Source: Chrysoperla carnea (lineage: Eukaryota > Arthropoda > Insecta > Neuroptera > Chrysopidae). From it: a stretch of DNA of 64,000 nucleotides. A program made the translations under genes and the position numbers. The stretch is from contig NC_058338.1 in the NCBI RefSeq assembly GCF_905475395.1, positions 37,082,935 to 37,146,934 of the forward strand, read 5' to 3'. Of this stretch, positions 11,454 to 23,281 are shown piece by piece (the first letter of the stretch is position 1; the number at the start of each line of letters is the position of its first letter). A model generated the notes under the pieces. It made no database searches, was not told where the DNA came from, and saw only the letters and a program-made list of their open reading frames with translations.

Positions 11454-14400
11454 TTATTCAGTTCGAATATATATTCTATCACCACTTTGTATTGAATAAT
11501 ATTGTAAATCTTTTAAATTATTGTCCATATTTCGTTCACAATTATTCTCATCTGTTGAACTAACATAATATAATTTTGGTGTTGAATCCAATTTAAATAA
11601 ACGTTGTATTAATGTTGTTAATTTATCCACAAGCATACCGGGTGGTATTTTTTTAATAATTTTTTTATCTTCATTTATAAATTCTAATTCAAGTAAATTC
11701 GACTTTAAACTTGTATGTACAGTTTTTGTAATTTTATCAGGTGAACCATATTCTAGAAAACAAACGTTGATATTTTTAACACGAAATTAAAGTTTTACAT
11801 TTATTTGAAATTTTTGTGTACTTTATATAAGTCAAGTTCTTCATACATGATATTTTTAAAAGCTTTTGTTATCTCAACACACATTATATCACTTAACATA
11901 TAAGAATGGCACTGTACAATAACTAATCAATATGTAATCAAACTCATTTAAAATTTTGATTTGAAGTTTTTTTTCTTTTTTGGAATCGTAATCAATGAGA
12001 TACTAAAATTATTCTCATTCGATTCATCCTGACGAAGTGAATCAGTTTTTCATGATTACAAATACATTTTTTAAGTTCGAACTTAAAAACCTCATCTAGT
12101 GGTCGTAGTTATAGGGAAAAGAGACTTAAGTAATGAGATTACTGGTAAGCAAAAGGATTCTAAGATAATTTGAAGGAGTTTTTCAAATTGTAAAATGAAG
12201 GTTTGATATTTCCGTTTCTTGCCAACACTTAGTGCAAATTATATTTAAGTAACTGCTTTCTTTAGCTTTTCATTAAAAATAGTAATTCAAAAATGAATGA
12301 AACTTACTCTCAACTAAAATGGGAAACCTCGGGTGTAATGATACAAAATCTTTCATTTTTTCATTATCATTTTGACATTTATGCCATTCATTTGCATATT
12401 TTTTCATATAATCGTATTCAGCACCTCGTCTATCATCTATATGTAATTCTGTTCCATTCAAATTCTGTAAAAAATCATTTATTGAAGTGAAATGTAACAA
12501 AAACTAAAAATCATTTGATAAATAAATAAAAATTACCTTCAAATTACCAATTCTTGCAACAATCAATTGAAAACAAGATGCTGTTGTTTCTGTCGAATCG
12601 ATCGGATTTTTTGTACAACGTAATTCAGTAAGACTTCTAAGTTTTTCTAATTCAGAAATTGATTTCCACTGTTGAATAAATGTATATTTATAAATTAAAG
12701 AATTATTATTTGGCAGATACAATTCCTTTTTTATAGTTATAGCATTCCAAAGTTATATAAAGGATGAAACGGGTAGGCGTATTTGGCCTAAATTTATAAT
12801 CCGGTCAGATTCCAGATATAAATAAGGTCAATAGCTGATGATTAGATCTTGGAGAAATTTTTAGTTTTGAGATATTGTCTATTTACAAATATGTCTTGTA
12901 CTGAATAAAGAATAGATTATAATTAAAGAGAATCAATTTCTCTGTATTAAGCGGTAGTAAATAGTTTCGTTTATTTGTCATAAAGACATTTGAGCTTGGA
13001 ACAATAAACTCTCATTTTTATTGTATTGAAACTCACGAGCTTAAGGATCTACGTTATTTTTCTATCGACATTGAATGACTATAATTTTCGATAAACGACA
13101 ATCGTAGGCTACATAGATGTTTATGAAATCAAATATAATTCAAATATGAGCGTTTATGCATAATGCCCGTTAATTCTATTCTCGCTATAAATTAATAATT
13201 TATACATCTACCTATATTTACACATCTATCTATATAAATAAAAATGAATCGCCATATGTGTTGCTAAGCGCAAAACTCGAGAACGGCTCGATCAATTCGG
13301 CTAATTTTTCATTTGGTTTATATAAAGAGAAAATTGTGAAAGTTGGCAGGAAAATAATCAAAATAACACTTGTCTTTTCCCACTGAATCGTTTTTCAATG
13401 AAACGTTCAAGAATGCAACCCACGAAACCAATGTTCTAATCCAAGTAGAACCAAAATCAAGCTTAAATCTCTGATCCTCCTACGGATATTCGAAAAAAGA
13501 AATCGAAGTCCATAATTTTTAATGCTGATAATAAAAAAGCCAAACATTAATTAGCTTGTTATTTAAGACGAATGCGAAAAAAATTGAATATTTTGTGAAA
13601 ATACAAATTGGTTGAAAATACAATTTGGAATGTTACAAATATAAAAAACAAATTGTCTACATATCGAATTATGCTTACATTATCAATTAAATTTTCAGCA
13701 ATCGATAAACATTGTAAATTCTTAAATAAATTACTTTTTTCAGTTGGTAAACAATCAGGAAATTCAATTTCACATAAATTACATTCTGTTAATATTAACT
13801 TTTTCAATGTATTTAATGTACCAAGTTTATTAATTTCATGCCATGATTGAATTGGATTACTTTGTAAAAAGATGGTTGATAATTTTAGAAATACATAATT
13901 TAAATTAAATGTAGTGTCTAAATTGGTAATATTATTAAATGGTATTCGTAATTCTTCAATATTCGGCCACATTTGTGATAAATATACAATATTATGCCAA
14001 GTTACATTCATATCACCACAGATAATTGTTTTTATTTGTGATAATGCACCATACCCAATATTTACTGGTAATTCCAATTTATTTTCACTAAGAGAAAAAA
14101 AAGACTGTTTTGAAAATGTCCTCCAACACGGAAGTAGTTAAGCTAAACTCTCTTTAAAATTTGCAATCAATATTTTTTCAAAATAATAGGGAATATTCAT
14201 GAAATTTAAATTTGGTTAAAATATTTTTCTTCCGTAACTTTAATGACTGGGCATTTCAAATAAACCATTATTTTAGAAATTAATATCTTTACTAATTACT
14301 TAAAATTAATTAATAAAAGTACAAATTCAGTGAGGGCATTAAAAATTTCTAAAACAGATATTCAAATTTTTATATGGACGTGACATCAAAGTACGAGCTT

Positions 14401-15974
14401 GTCAAATTTGATGACATACTGTATGATATTAATTACTTACATTTTATATGGTATTTTATTAAATTATACTATTCTACGCTTTTTTATTAGAAAAATTAAT
14501 AATAGCGAGTGTAAATTCTATGTTGTAAATTTATTTTTTTTAAGTGCAAATTATTATACATTGAGACAGTAAAGTATGGTAGGTCGTCTCAAAAACCAGA
14601 AAAAGTTGCGTTAAAACAAATTTTTAGAAATTTTTGATTGGAGATGTCTCAAATACACAAAAGAGATGGCCGCTATCATTAATAAATAAATAATCTGGCA
14701 GTCTAAATTGTAACTACTAAAAACGGATCAGCTTCCTGCTTTAACTAGTACGAATTATTATCGCAAGTTGGCAAGATTTCAACTCCCAGTTACCAATAAA
14801 TTTAAGAAGGGTAAGTCGATTTACCTGAGTAAATATAGCTTTTGTGTGAAAACTATTTATGTCAAAAAATTATTTAGTATCATATTTCTATCAACTTTGG
14901 AGTGAAACTTTCTCCCAAAATTGGGGTTTTAAAAAATGACGGAAGAATAAAATCGATTTTTCGTTTTACTCCGAAATAGTCTCGTTTGCAAAAAAAAGGT
15001 GAACAAATTTCTAGTATTAAAACAAAAGACTGTTCGTTTTCAAACTGTTATCTTGGAAACTCCATTACTATTTAAATATACAAAATTTGGGAAAGTTTCT
15101 AAGTTTCTAACTTCCCTGGACTTAGATTTAGCACAAACTTGAGTAAAAATTAAACTCGACTCGTAAGAACATGATGATTAAATCTCTTCATAAAAACTTA
15201 CTTAGTTCTCCCGTAAACAAAATACTGTATCCGAATTCGATCTTTAATCGAAAAATTATCATAATATTCATATTTACCTGACATTTAAACGCCTTAGAAA
15301 TGGCAAATCTTTACAAATTTCGATTATTGTGTCCCAAGATGTAATTAAATTTTTTGACAAATCCAGTTCAATTACATTAGGACATAGTCGTGAAAATTCT
15401 TTTAAATCGCCCAAATCATTTATTTGAAGTTCACGTAAACCAACAATTCGCAATTCTTTGAAATCACTAAAAAATAACTCAATATTTTTTATTTCTACTT
15501 CATATTTTTCACCCAAAATATTACCTTTGTTTTTTTTCTAATTTACCAAAACCAACAAGTTCTAAAAACGGTGCATTAATACTTTTCGATACGGACTCGA
15601 GTCGTTCTTGAATTAATCGTTCTTTTTCGGCATCTGTAACTTCACCATATTTACCACGTAAGGCATCAGCAATCGATACACCAAGATTAACTTTAAAAGG
15701 TCGCACAAACGATCCGGACGTTTCATGACTAAGAAAATTTTATAACATTAGTATAAATTCAATTTTTGTGTCTAAAGGTGCTAAATTACCTCGCATTAAA
15801 GTAAATGTTTCCATGAACTGACCCGTTATGCTTCCCTCTAGTTGGGCAATCCCAATCGATACCAAGCCAATTTCCATTATATCCCTCAATACTTCCAATG
15901 TACCGTATTGTGCCAATATCTTCACCCGAAGAAATGCGCATTCCTAATTTGAAGTCATCAATACTGTAAATCAT
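11454..15974 (-). CDS. TBCE: Tubulin-specific chaperone E (tubulin folding cofactor E), 7 exons
   Basis: TBCE captures folded alpha-tubulin and, with cofactors D and C, helps assemble the alpha/beta heterodimer in the cytosol. Inferred exons on the - strand are 15974-15790, 15728-15525, 15466-15278, 14087-13679, 12668-12537, 12464-12308 and 11752-11454. Splice phases are 2, 2, 2, 0, 0, 1 and all introns are GT-AG. The product has 524 residues, against 527 for human TBCE. Residues about 8-60 are a CAP-Gly domain (GYNGNWLGIDWD, then GKHNG at 47-51, where GKHDG or GKNDG is usual). Residues about 130-340 are leucine-rich repeats (ELDLSKNLITSW; LNVSENKLELP; IAENLIDNWKSISELEKL). Then come RRGAEYDYMKKYANEW and HPRF. 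The last exon is the ubiquitin-like domain ending YYSIQSGDRIYIRTE. ATG at 15974 was chosen because it fits the family length; in-frame ATGs at 16022, 16040 and 16094 would only add an N-terminal tail. Confidence 0.93.
11753..12307 (-). other. TBCE intron 6
   Basis: The donor GTAAGT is at 12307 and the acceptor TTTTCTAG ends at 11753, phase 1, 555 nt. It is AT-rich and no element is recognised in it. Confidence 0.7.
12669..13678 (-). other. TBCE intron 4, containing a Helitron-like 5' fragment on the opposite strand
   Basis: The donor GTAAGC is at 13678 and the acceptor TTCAACAG ends at 12669, phase 0, 1010 nt. Across this intron the protein reads IAENLIDN then WKSISELEKL, matching the cofactor E family without a gap. 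A + strand mobile-element fragment lies at about 13229-13450. Apart from that the intron is AT-rich. Confidence 0.75.
13229..13450 (+). mobile_element. Helitron-like 5' fragment in TBCE intron 4
   Basis: The fragment starts with A then TCTATATAAATAAAAATG, followed by CGCAAAACTCGAGAACGG. I recall this head as one found in many insect non-autonomous rolling-circle elements. The 5' TC and the preceding A fit Helitron insertion between A and T. No 3' hairpin with CTRR is visible, so the copy is truncated or too decayed to delimit. It is antisense to TBCE. The class assignment is from memory of the motif. Confidence 0.4.
14088..15277 (-). other. TBCE intron 3
   Basis: The donor GTAAAT is at 15277 and the acceptor TTCTCTTAG ends at 14088, phase 2, 1190 nt. 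It follows the codons for RRLNV and the split Ser of VSENKLELP. No gene or clear element lies inside. It contrasts with the 61-, 58- and 72-nt introns elsewhere in this gene. Confidence 0.7.
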
Positions 15975-18940
15975 ATTCTCACTCGACTTTTTAGAGAGAA
16001 CATCTCGGTCCGGATTTGCCATTAAATTCGTGGCTACCATATTATTCAGGTAATATAATGTTCGCAAATTGTTGTCTAAAATCAAGAAGTTCATAATATG
16101 TAATCCAAATATGGAACAAAGTCAAGAATATTAGTAATCGATACATACAAAATATTTACAACTTCGTGCAAATTTATGAAATAATTTTTTTTATAGAAAT
16201 ATGAACAATATTAAAGTACAAAATTGTAAAGTGGCGATTAAATATTTTTAAAAAACAATTGGCAAATTACAGGCGATATGATCAAAACTGTCAGAAATAT
16301 TTAAATTTTTGTTTAAACTTTAAAGACACCTGGTTTTATTAAGAATGTGCTTCTGTAATTGTTAATACGTAAATTAAGAAGAAGGTCTTCCACAAAATAG
16401 TATATTTGTAAAATTAAACCTTTTATAATTTAAATGATCAGATAACAATAACAAACTTATTCATTTCTTATTATTTTCAAAATATAAGTTAATTTGACAA
16501 CTAACTTCCAAAACATTAAAAATAACAGACTAGTAGACCGTTTCGTAAATAGATGTCTCTATAAAACTATTAAATCGAATTCTGATAAACACGCAGATGC
16601 GTGTAGTTTTATTATAAAGCCACATTCTCATTTAAAATATAAAACTTGTCTAAATTTTTGTTAATAATTGCTAAAAACGATACTAAAAAAGTAAGTTACG
16701 CCATTAACTTGAAAGATTTTACTTTGCTTTTACTTTTATAATCTTTTGGATTAAGAGCCAGGCCAAAAAAAAAATTCTTTGAATTTACTAAAGCTGATTA
16801 TTTGAGGATTGGTTATAGTAGTCTTTGAAAATTCACTATTCTTTAAAATATATGATCTAAGATAGTAGTTGTGTACACACACATACTGCGATCAGTCAAG
16901 CGAAAGATAGAACCGGAGTCAGATATATGCTATCGAAACGGTTATGGTTTCCGTGGTATTTAAATGAATTTACTAAAGCTGAAAATAGAAGATATAAGAT
17001 ATGTCTTTACTTGATTGAAAACATTCAGAAACAAAAAAAGAATCATTTTGTAAATGAAAAGCCCTATTGGAATTTTTTTATTGGAATATTTACCATATAC
17101 TTACTAATGGATTAAGTATTCCATGTATGGAGTAAATGGAGTATGGATAGGCATAACTTGTATAAGTGTCTAAAAACTTCTGATGTGTATTGGTTATAGA
17201 GGGTAAAAGGAAGGAGGATCATGTTAAATAGGGATTAAACAGTTCTAGAATTTATCACATCGTGCTTGTGTAGCAAAAGAGTGTTTGATGTGAACTTCTC
17301 TATTCTTCCCCAATAACTTGTTTAGTTCTCTATCCTTCTCATATTATTTTGAGCACTTCATTTAATATTCACACTTTTCGACGGAAACTTTTTGATGCAC
17401 TAAGTTGATCCTCCTTATCTCTACCATCTATAGTATTAATGTTGTTGTAAACAACAGATTGCTTACTAACTGGATATATTAATAAAAATGCTAGATAGAG
17501 TATCTCTTAGCTGGAAAACCCAGTCTATTATTAAAACACTAATATTTTAAAAACGAAAAATTGCACTGGAATAAAATATGATCCAAATTAATTTATTATA
17601 TAAAGCTTGATTTAAAAAGTAGAAACAAATATTTACAAATAAAAATAAATATTTAAAAAACACGTCTGTCTTGCCAAAAAACGAACTAAATAGTAAAAAA
17701 CAAGTTTTTGCTGACTAAACTGGTAAATAAAATTTCCGTTGTAGTCGGGGGGAAGTCTTACAATTTTGTTTACCTGTTCAGTCATCCATCAAGTAAATAA
17801 GTGATCCTTTGCTTTGTATATACAGATTTACTAATAAAACTTGTTTTTTACTTTTTAGTTCGTTTTCATACATTTTAGTGACAAGTTTAATTGTTATACA
17901 ACCATCACATAATTTACAGTCCGTGTCACTCGGAATGACGTGGATTCTGACGATATTCTTTATACCCAAATTTGTTCAGGCATTTAGTAAATTATGGTGG
18001 CAAAAAGAATATCACATCCATACATGTTCCTTAAACACAATGCACTCCGTTTTTTGTTTGGTCATTCATCAATAGAATATTATTAAAATAAATCAATAAA
18101 ACTTAAAAAATTGACTTTTGCACAACGAATAATGTTTTTAATGCTGAAGACAAAAATAATTAAATCTAATTTTTCATAATTTTTTACTATTTGTGATTTA
18201 ATTCACAATTATTAACTAAAATAAATAATATGACCATATAAATGTAATTTTATAATAGTAAATTAAATCGGAAATAATTTAAAAATAAGAAAATTTAAAT
18301 TAAATTATTTTGCTTCTAAAACATTAAAAAAAGTTTTTATTGTGTAAAAGTCAAATTTTATAGTGTTATTAATCATTTTTAATAATATTTTATCGATTAA
18401 ATTTTTATATATTTATTATTTTTATTGCGTTCTACTCATTAAACTCTATATGCCACTAAAAGTTTACCTTTTATGCAAAAAGTAAGAAGAAATCCTATAA
18501 GATTGTTGTACTATAAATAAATATATTTTTGTAAATATGTATATTACAGTGATAATAATAGTCTCACAGTAATTGAGATCAGTTTGATTGCATGGATTGC
18601 TAATAAGAGCGTAAATCAATCATCCAAATCTAGAATTAATTATATCATATATATAAGCGCACTGAGATATTCCATAACAGAGAATCTTTAGGTTTAGATA
18701 GCAACTACTAACTGAAAGTTCTCAGCGTCTCTAATAGGGTTTTTGTACTAAAATTGTATCCCGATTTGTTCTACTTTCTCCTCAACCACTTCCCCTCATC
18801 CTGCTATTCGAAAAAAATAAATTCCTATTACGACACTGGTTTTATTGCAACTTTTTTCAATTAAATTTAATAATATATTAGCAGTTATCCACAATTTTAA
18901 ATACATACAAAATACATAATACTTCAATCAATTCTGTTAA
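15975..18940. other. TBCE upstream region and gene-poor DNA
   Basis: The TBCE promoter should lie just above 15974, but no clear TATA box or initiator can be singled out. No recognisable gene follows. A 64-codon - strand open frame at 17969-17778 encodes CKLCDGCITIKLVTKMYENE and ends MDD-stop; it is discussed under findings. About 18100-18560 is extremely AT-rich. Confidence 0.45.
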
Positions 18941-19240
18941 AGAATGTTTATACAAAATTTGAAGTAGATTGGACCAAGGAATCACGTTGTTCCATACAAA
19001 CTTGTCCCCCGTTTCATTTGTGTTAAATAATGTTTATGCAAAATTTGAAGTAGATTGGACCAAGGAAGCACGTTGTACCAAACACAATTTACCTTCGTTT
19101 TTCACACCTTAGGGGTAGAATTTTGGATAATCATTTCTTATTGGATGTCTGCGTCATACAAAGAACATACCCTTCGAAGTTTCAGGTCTGTTCAATCAGT
19201 GGTTTAGGCTGTGCGTTGATCCGTCAGTCATTCAGGATTA
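18941..19240 (+). repeat. Tandem 86-bp duplication within a TE-like segment
   Basis: Two copies of an approximately 86-bp unit sharing TTTGAAGTAGATTGGACCAA lie at about 18941-19026 and 19027-19112. They are followed by a GC-richer stretch containing GTTTAGGCTGTGCGTTGAT and GTCAGTCATTCAGGA. The composition and short GTCA repeats suggest an insect mobile element of unknown class. No ends are visible. Confidence 0.5.
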
Positions 19241-21080
19241 AGCATTTTATATGAATAGATTTATTCGAATTTTTTAAACGAAAAATCGAACCAAAATTAT
19301 TTTATTTTTTCTTATAAAAGGGGATATTTTTTTTTGTTATATAGAATTTTGAATTGATAAAATAAAAAATATAATGTTACATTATTATACATTGTCGCAT
19401 TTCTATAATAATTTGTATCATAAAGAGGAATACTGCGGCACGTTCGTCTACTAGGAAAGACTCTTATTGATCTTCAGTAGTTTGTTAGTATATGGTATTG
19501 TATTGTCTACTTAAAATATATGTGTATGTAATGTACGTATAATAATATACATTGTATCTTGTATGTATTAAAGAAATACATTCTCAAAATTATACACAGA
19601 AAACTGTGTTGTATTTATTATATAATCTACTTCCCTAAAATATAAGACATTTAATTTAAAGTAAAACTCTACCCCCTTTAAATAAATAAATACCTACGTT
19701 TTAATTAATATTATACGTAAAACATACCTAACACATTTAATTCAATATTTAATGAAAGTTAATTATTCAAAATTAGGAAGTAATTAATGTGTATAGGGAT
19801 ATAATTTAATAATAAATGACATCGAAAATTATTATTGTACTAATTTAAATATGAAATAGATCAAAATTAGTTAAATTTGTTATAAATTTAGGTACTTATT
19901 TTAACTAGATATTTGTAAATTGTTATGGTTATATAAACCATCCTTAAAATAATAAATATGCGCAAGAAATTATTTTATTATCACTGGACATGCGCAAAAG
20001 TACAGTTTTTTATTATTTGACTAAAAAATACTGAACTAACGGCCTGAACTTACATGCCTAGGCTAGTAATTTATATTTAGTTCCACTTTCTGCCACCTGT
20101 CGCTGAAATCTATACACTGTGAATATGGAATCGGTAGAGAAAAAAATTTCTATTCTGAACTGGTTATCTCGCCAAGAGCTGCAACATCTACTCAGATGCA
20201 AGCAATAGCGACGAAATTTCAGAAAGTCAACTGTCCAATTTCTTTGAGAGAAAATTTGGCAAGTCAATCACCTTTCGGTGGCCAGGGATTCCAAAAATGG
20301 AGTCGTGAACCTCCTGTGAATCAGTGTCGCATTAATAGATGGGTTTGTTTTAAAAACAAAGTTCTTTGAGGATCAAAATGCCATGGATTACCAAATGACA
20401 ATATGCTATATTTTAAATTACGTAAATAAACATAATACAACGTATTTTCAAAGTACTACAACGTACTTTCATCAATACTAGCCTCTGTCTTCACTTGAAA
20501 ACTGGGGAAGTTTCAACCCCCTCCTACCTACACCACCGCAACAATAAACAGCCTATAAAATGAATATTTTGCCTACGGAATTGGCTCTAGATTTTTTTAT
20601 ACTGAGTATACGGAGTTGAAATATGGAGTCTAAATTCAAGAACAACACACTACAGTATACGGACGGCACTTGTACCATTTTTGGCCAAAAAAGGTACTTT
20701 TTTTTAATGCGAAAATTAAAATATAAATCGAATCCAAAGTGTAAATTCAACAATAATTAAGCGAAAAAAATTTGGTTTCAGTACTTTAGGCAATACAGCA
20801 TCCAACTTTTGATTTTCAAATGGCTCAACATCCCTCAATTTTCGGGAAGTTGTGGCTATTTTAAATAAGGTAGATTAATATTCAAACTGTAACTCACTCT
20901 AATGTCAAAATTTCCAGTCTGTTCAAATTATTATTTATATTTTAAAGAATCTGTTCAAATCGAGCTCCACTTATGCTCGAAATCTGGAATAACACACTTG
21001 ATTTTGTAGCAGCACCTATGGCTGCCCGCGTTAATCGTAGTTTTAGACTGTCTATTGATACCACATTTTTGTAATATCCC
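19241..21080. other. Gene-free AT-rich stretch
   Basis: Nothing definite is present. At about 20050-20340 a less AT-rich block has several short open frames in different frames on both strands, none of which resembles a known protein. It could be a decayed coding element. The rest is AT-rich. Confidence 0.4.
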
Positions 21081-21088
21081 CACTGAAA

Positions 21089-21446
21089 ATTGTTGAAATA
21101 CCATGCATAGACAGTGTTGATTACTCGATTACATTATACATACATACATGTCACACATACATAACTGATATTCCCATATAATACATACTATACAATTTAC
21201 GCCTAATTTGTGCCTTCATGGGTAAACAGTGATATTTACGAAAAAATGTTTTAAAAAAAAGTTGGTTATTTTTAACGAGTTGACAGACGGATGAACGGGC
21301 GGACGGGCAACCGGAAATGGACTAATAAGGCTATTTTATGAACACCTATACCAAAATTTTTTTCGTAGCATCAATATTTTTAAGCGGTACAAACTTGGGA
21401 CTAAACTTAGTATACCTTGCATATTACATATATGCATGGTATAAAA
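21089..21446 (+). repeat. Dispersed repeat family A, copy 1
   Basis: It reads from TTGTTGAAATACCATGCATA to the end CATGGTATAAAAAG. It contains the block ACATGTCACACATACATAAC, GTAAACAGTGATATTTAC, a GGAC-rich microsatellite and ACAAACTTGGGACTAAACTT. A run in the middle is missing relative to copies 3 and 5. There is no coding capacity. Confidence 0.8.
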
Positions 21447-21944
21447 AGTAAAGTGTTTATCATCCTCAACTAATTATATTGTGTTATAAAATTAAAAACA
21501 AAAACATGAGAAGAAATGATAAATTATAGAAGAAAGTAAACAACCTACTTTTTTTTTCTTGTCTAAATTTAATTATTTTAACGAGTTATTAGGTCACTCT
21601 TTGCTTTTATTAATTTATCTTGGTACATTTTAACAGGATCACTATGTTTTTTTCCATAAACTTTTCTATATATAGTAATTTATACTCGTACTATCGTACT
21701 ACTTAACTTTTATTTCGTTAAACATTTTATAATGTAGGAAAAGCTTTTTTATATTCTTATTTTGATGCAATTTATAATATAAAACTATGAAAAATTTCAA
21801 TATTTACATAATCCGATCCTATGAGCATTTTTATACGTCTTGTGACTAGAGTATAATATAGTGCATCTTAAAGGGTGTCGCAAAAATACTGTTTTAGGGT
21901 AAATACTGAATCACTATTTTAGTTATTATTTATTTTAAGTTTTT

Positions 21945-22172
21945 ATGATGTATGAGCATGGCAACAATAATTGATTTAAAGGCTCAAAATTTGTTTATAG
22001 GTAGAATTTTACTAAAAGAATATGTGGTTAAAATTTCAACTTAGGTATCCATGCAAACTTTTAAGAAAAATATCATTGAAAATCGATATAAAATACATTG
22101 CTCTCATGGAGAAATCACAAAAAACGATATATTTTGAAAGTTTTTGATAATTTTCACTTGGAACGAATGAAA
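21945..22172 (+). repeat. Repeat related to 49200-49440 (TTAAGGATGTATGAGCATG-type end)
   Basis: Starting at ATGTATGAGCATGGCAACAA, this segment matches the reverse complement of 49440-49200 along its length. Shared blocks are TTTAAAGGCTCAAAATTTGT, AATATGTGGTTAAAATTTCA, ATCGATATAAAATACATTG and the final AAAGTTTTTGATAATTTT. The two are diverged copies of one element. The conserved start resembles the ends of the TIR element at 31254-31868. Confidence 0.65.
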
Positions 22173-22257
22173 ACAAATTAAAAAAAAAAACTTTTTAATA
22201 GAAACTAAACGTATTAGCAATGGCATAGAAAAGAAAAGAAATTAGTGTCTCCATCCA

Positions 22258-22400
22258 TATAAGGGATGTACGAGCAGGGTAGATTTAGGGTTGCAATTAT
22301 TTTTATCTTATTTTCTGATGATGAATTCTTAACTTTAATGATGAATTTTAGTATGAATGCCGACGAAAAATAAGAATAAAAATTTTCGATACCTGCCTTG
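22258..22400 (+). repeat. Fragment of the GATGTACGAGCA-end family
   Basis: The start GGGATGTACGAGCAGGGTAG followed by TTTTATCTTATTTTCTGATGATG and AAAAATAAGAATAAAAATTTTCG parallels 31254-31390 and the inverse of the 40370-40440 interior. It is a truncated, diverged copy. Confidence 0.5.
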
Positions 22401-22520
22401 GTTATAATATCTAACGCTGTGGTTATAACATTTAGAAGAAGACCTAGACACGTTGAAGCGAATAGAAGATAAAGGCAAAAAACTAGTATCATTTGTGTAA
22501 ACGAATAATTTTGGTAATTA

Positions 22521-22772
22521 CAGTGGACCCTCGGTAATCTGGCTCTGGCTAATCCGGCGCCTGTTGTAATCCGAGCTTTTTTTTATATTAAAAGATGGTA
22601 AATAGATGCATATTATTGATTATAACGTATAGAATCTTATCATTGGAATTGTCATTTGTCAGATTACAAAGTACTCTTTTGCAAATAATTCCGGATTATA
22701 AAGGGTCTAAGACAATACTCTATAATCCAACACTGTCCAGCAAAACGTTCCCGGATTACCGGGGGTTCACTG
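22521..22772. mobile_element. pogo/Tigger-type MITE
   Basis: This is a 252-bp element flanked by TA on both sides (22519-22520 and 22773-22774). The left end is CAGTGGACCCTCGGTAATCT. The right end, read inward on the other strand, is CAGTGAACCCCCGGTAATCC. The ends form terminal inverted repeats of about 23 bp with three mismatches. CAGTGRACCC termini with a TA target duplication are typical of the pogo/Tigger branch of Tc1/mariner. The interior has no transposase, so it is non-autonomous. Confidence 0.85.
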
Positions 22773-23248
22773 TATTCCTTTTTTCAATTTTCATAAATCT
22801 GTATATGAAAGGAAGTATACCAAAATTTTCAACAATCTGTTTTTAAATACAAGCAATTAATATTTCAGAAAGATTATGATAAATTAATTAACATTTAACA
22901 AAATATACCCATAATTCATTGTTAATAATTATTTTTGATACCGGATGAATTGATAAAATATTACGGACATATTCTAATATTTAATAACTTAAATGGAATT
23001 TATGTTACGTATGTATACCTACATAGGTAGAAGGTAGTATGTAGTATGTAGTGGTAGTAAAAATATTGAAGTTATGCTCCAGTAGTTTACCTGCCACCTG
23101 CAGAAGCTTATATGAAGGGTTCACATACTATATCGTTCGTATTAAATACAGTGTGTTGTAGGTATTTAGCAGATATTTGGAAGACGTAGGTTAAATTTTA
23201 ATTTTAATTTTAAAACGATTAAGGCACTTCCAAAAAAATTTTTCCTCG

Positions 23249-23281
<33 letters not shown>

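Noticed and set aside
12293-14141. + strand frames at 12293-12490, 13608-13850 and 13914-14141
   Set aside because: They lie antisense to TBCE exons and introns and encode nothing recognisable.
15740-15925. Second - strand frame overlapping TBCE exon 1
   Set aside because: It crosses the donor at 15789 in another frame; the CAP-Gly reading in the frame from 15974 is the real one.
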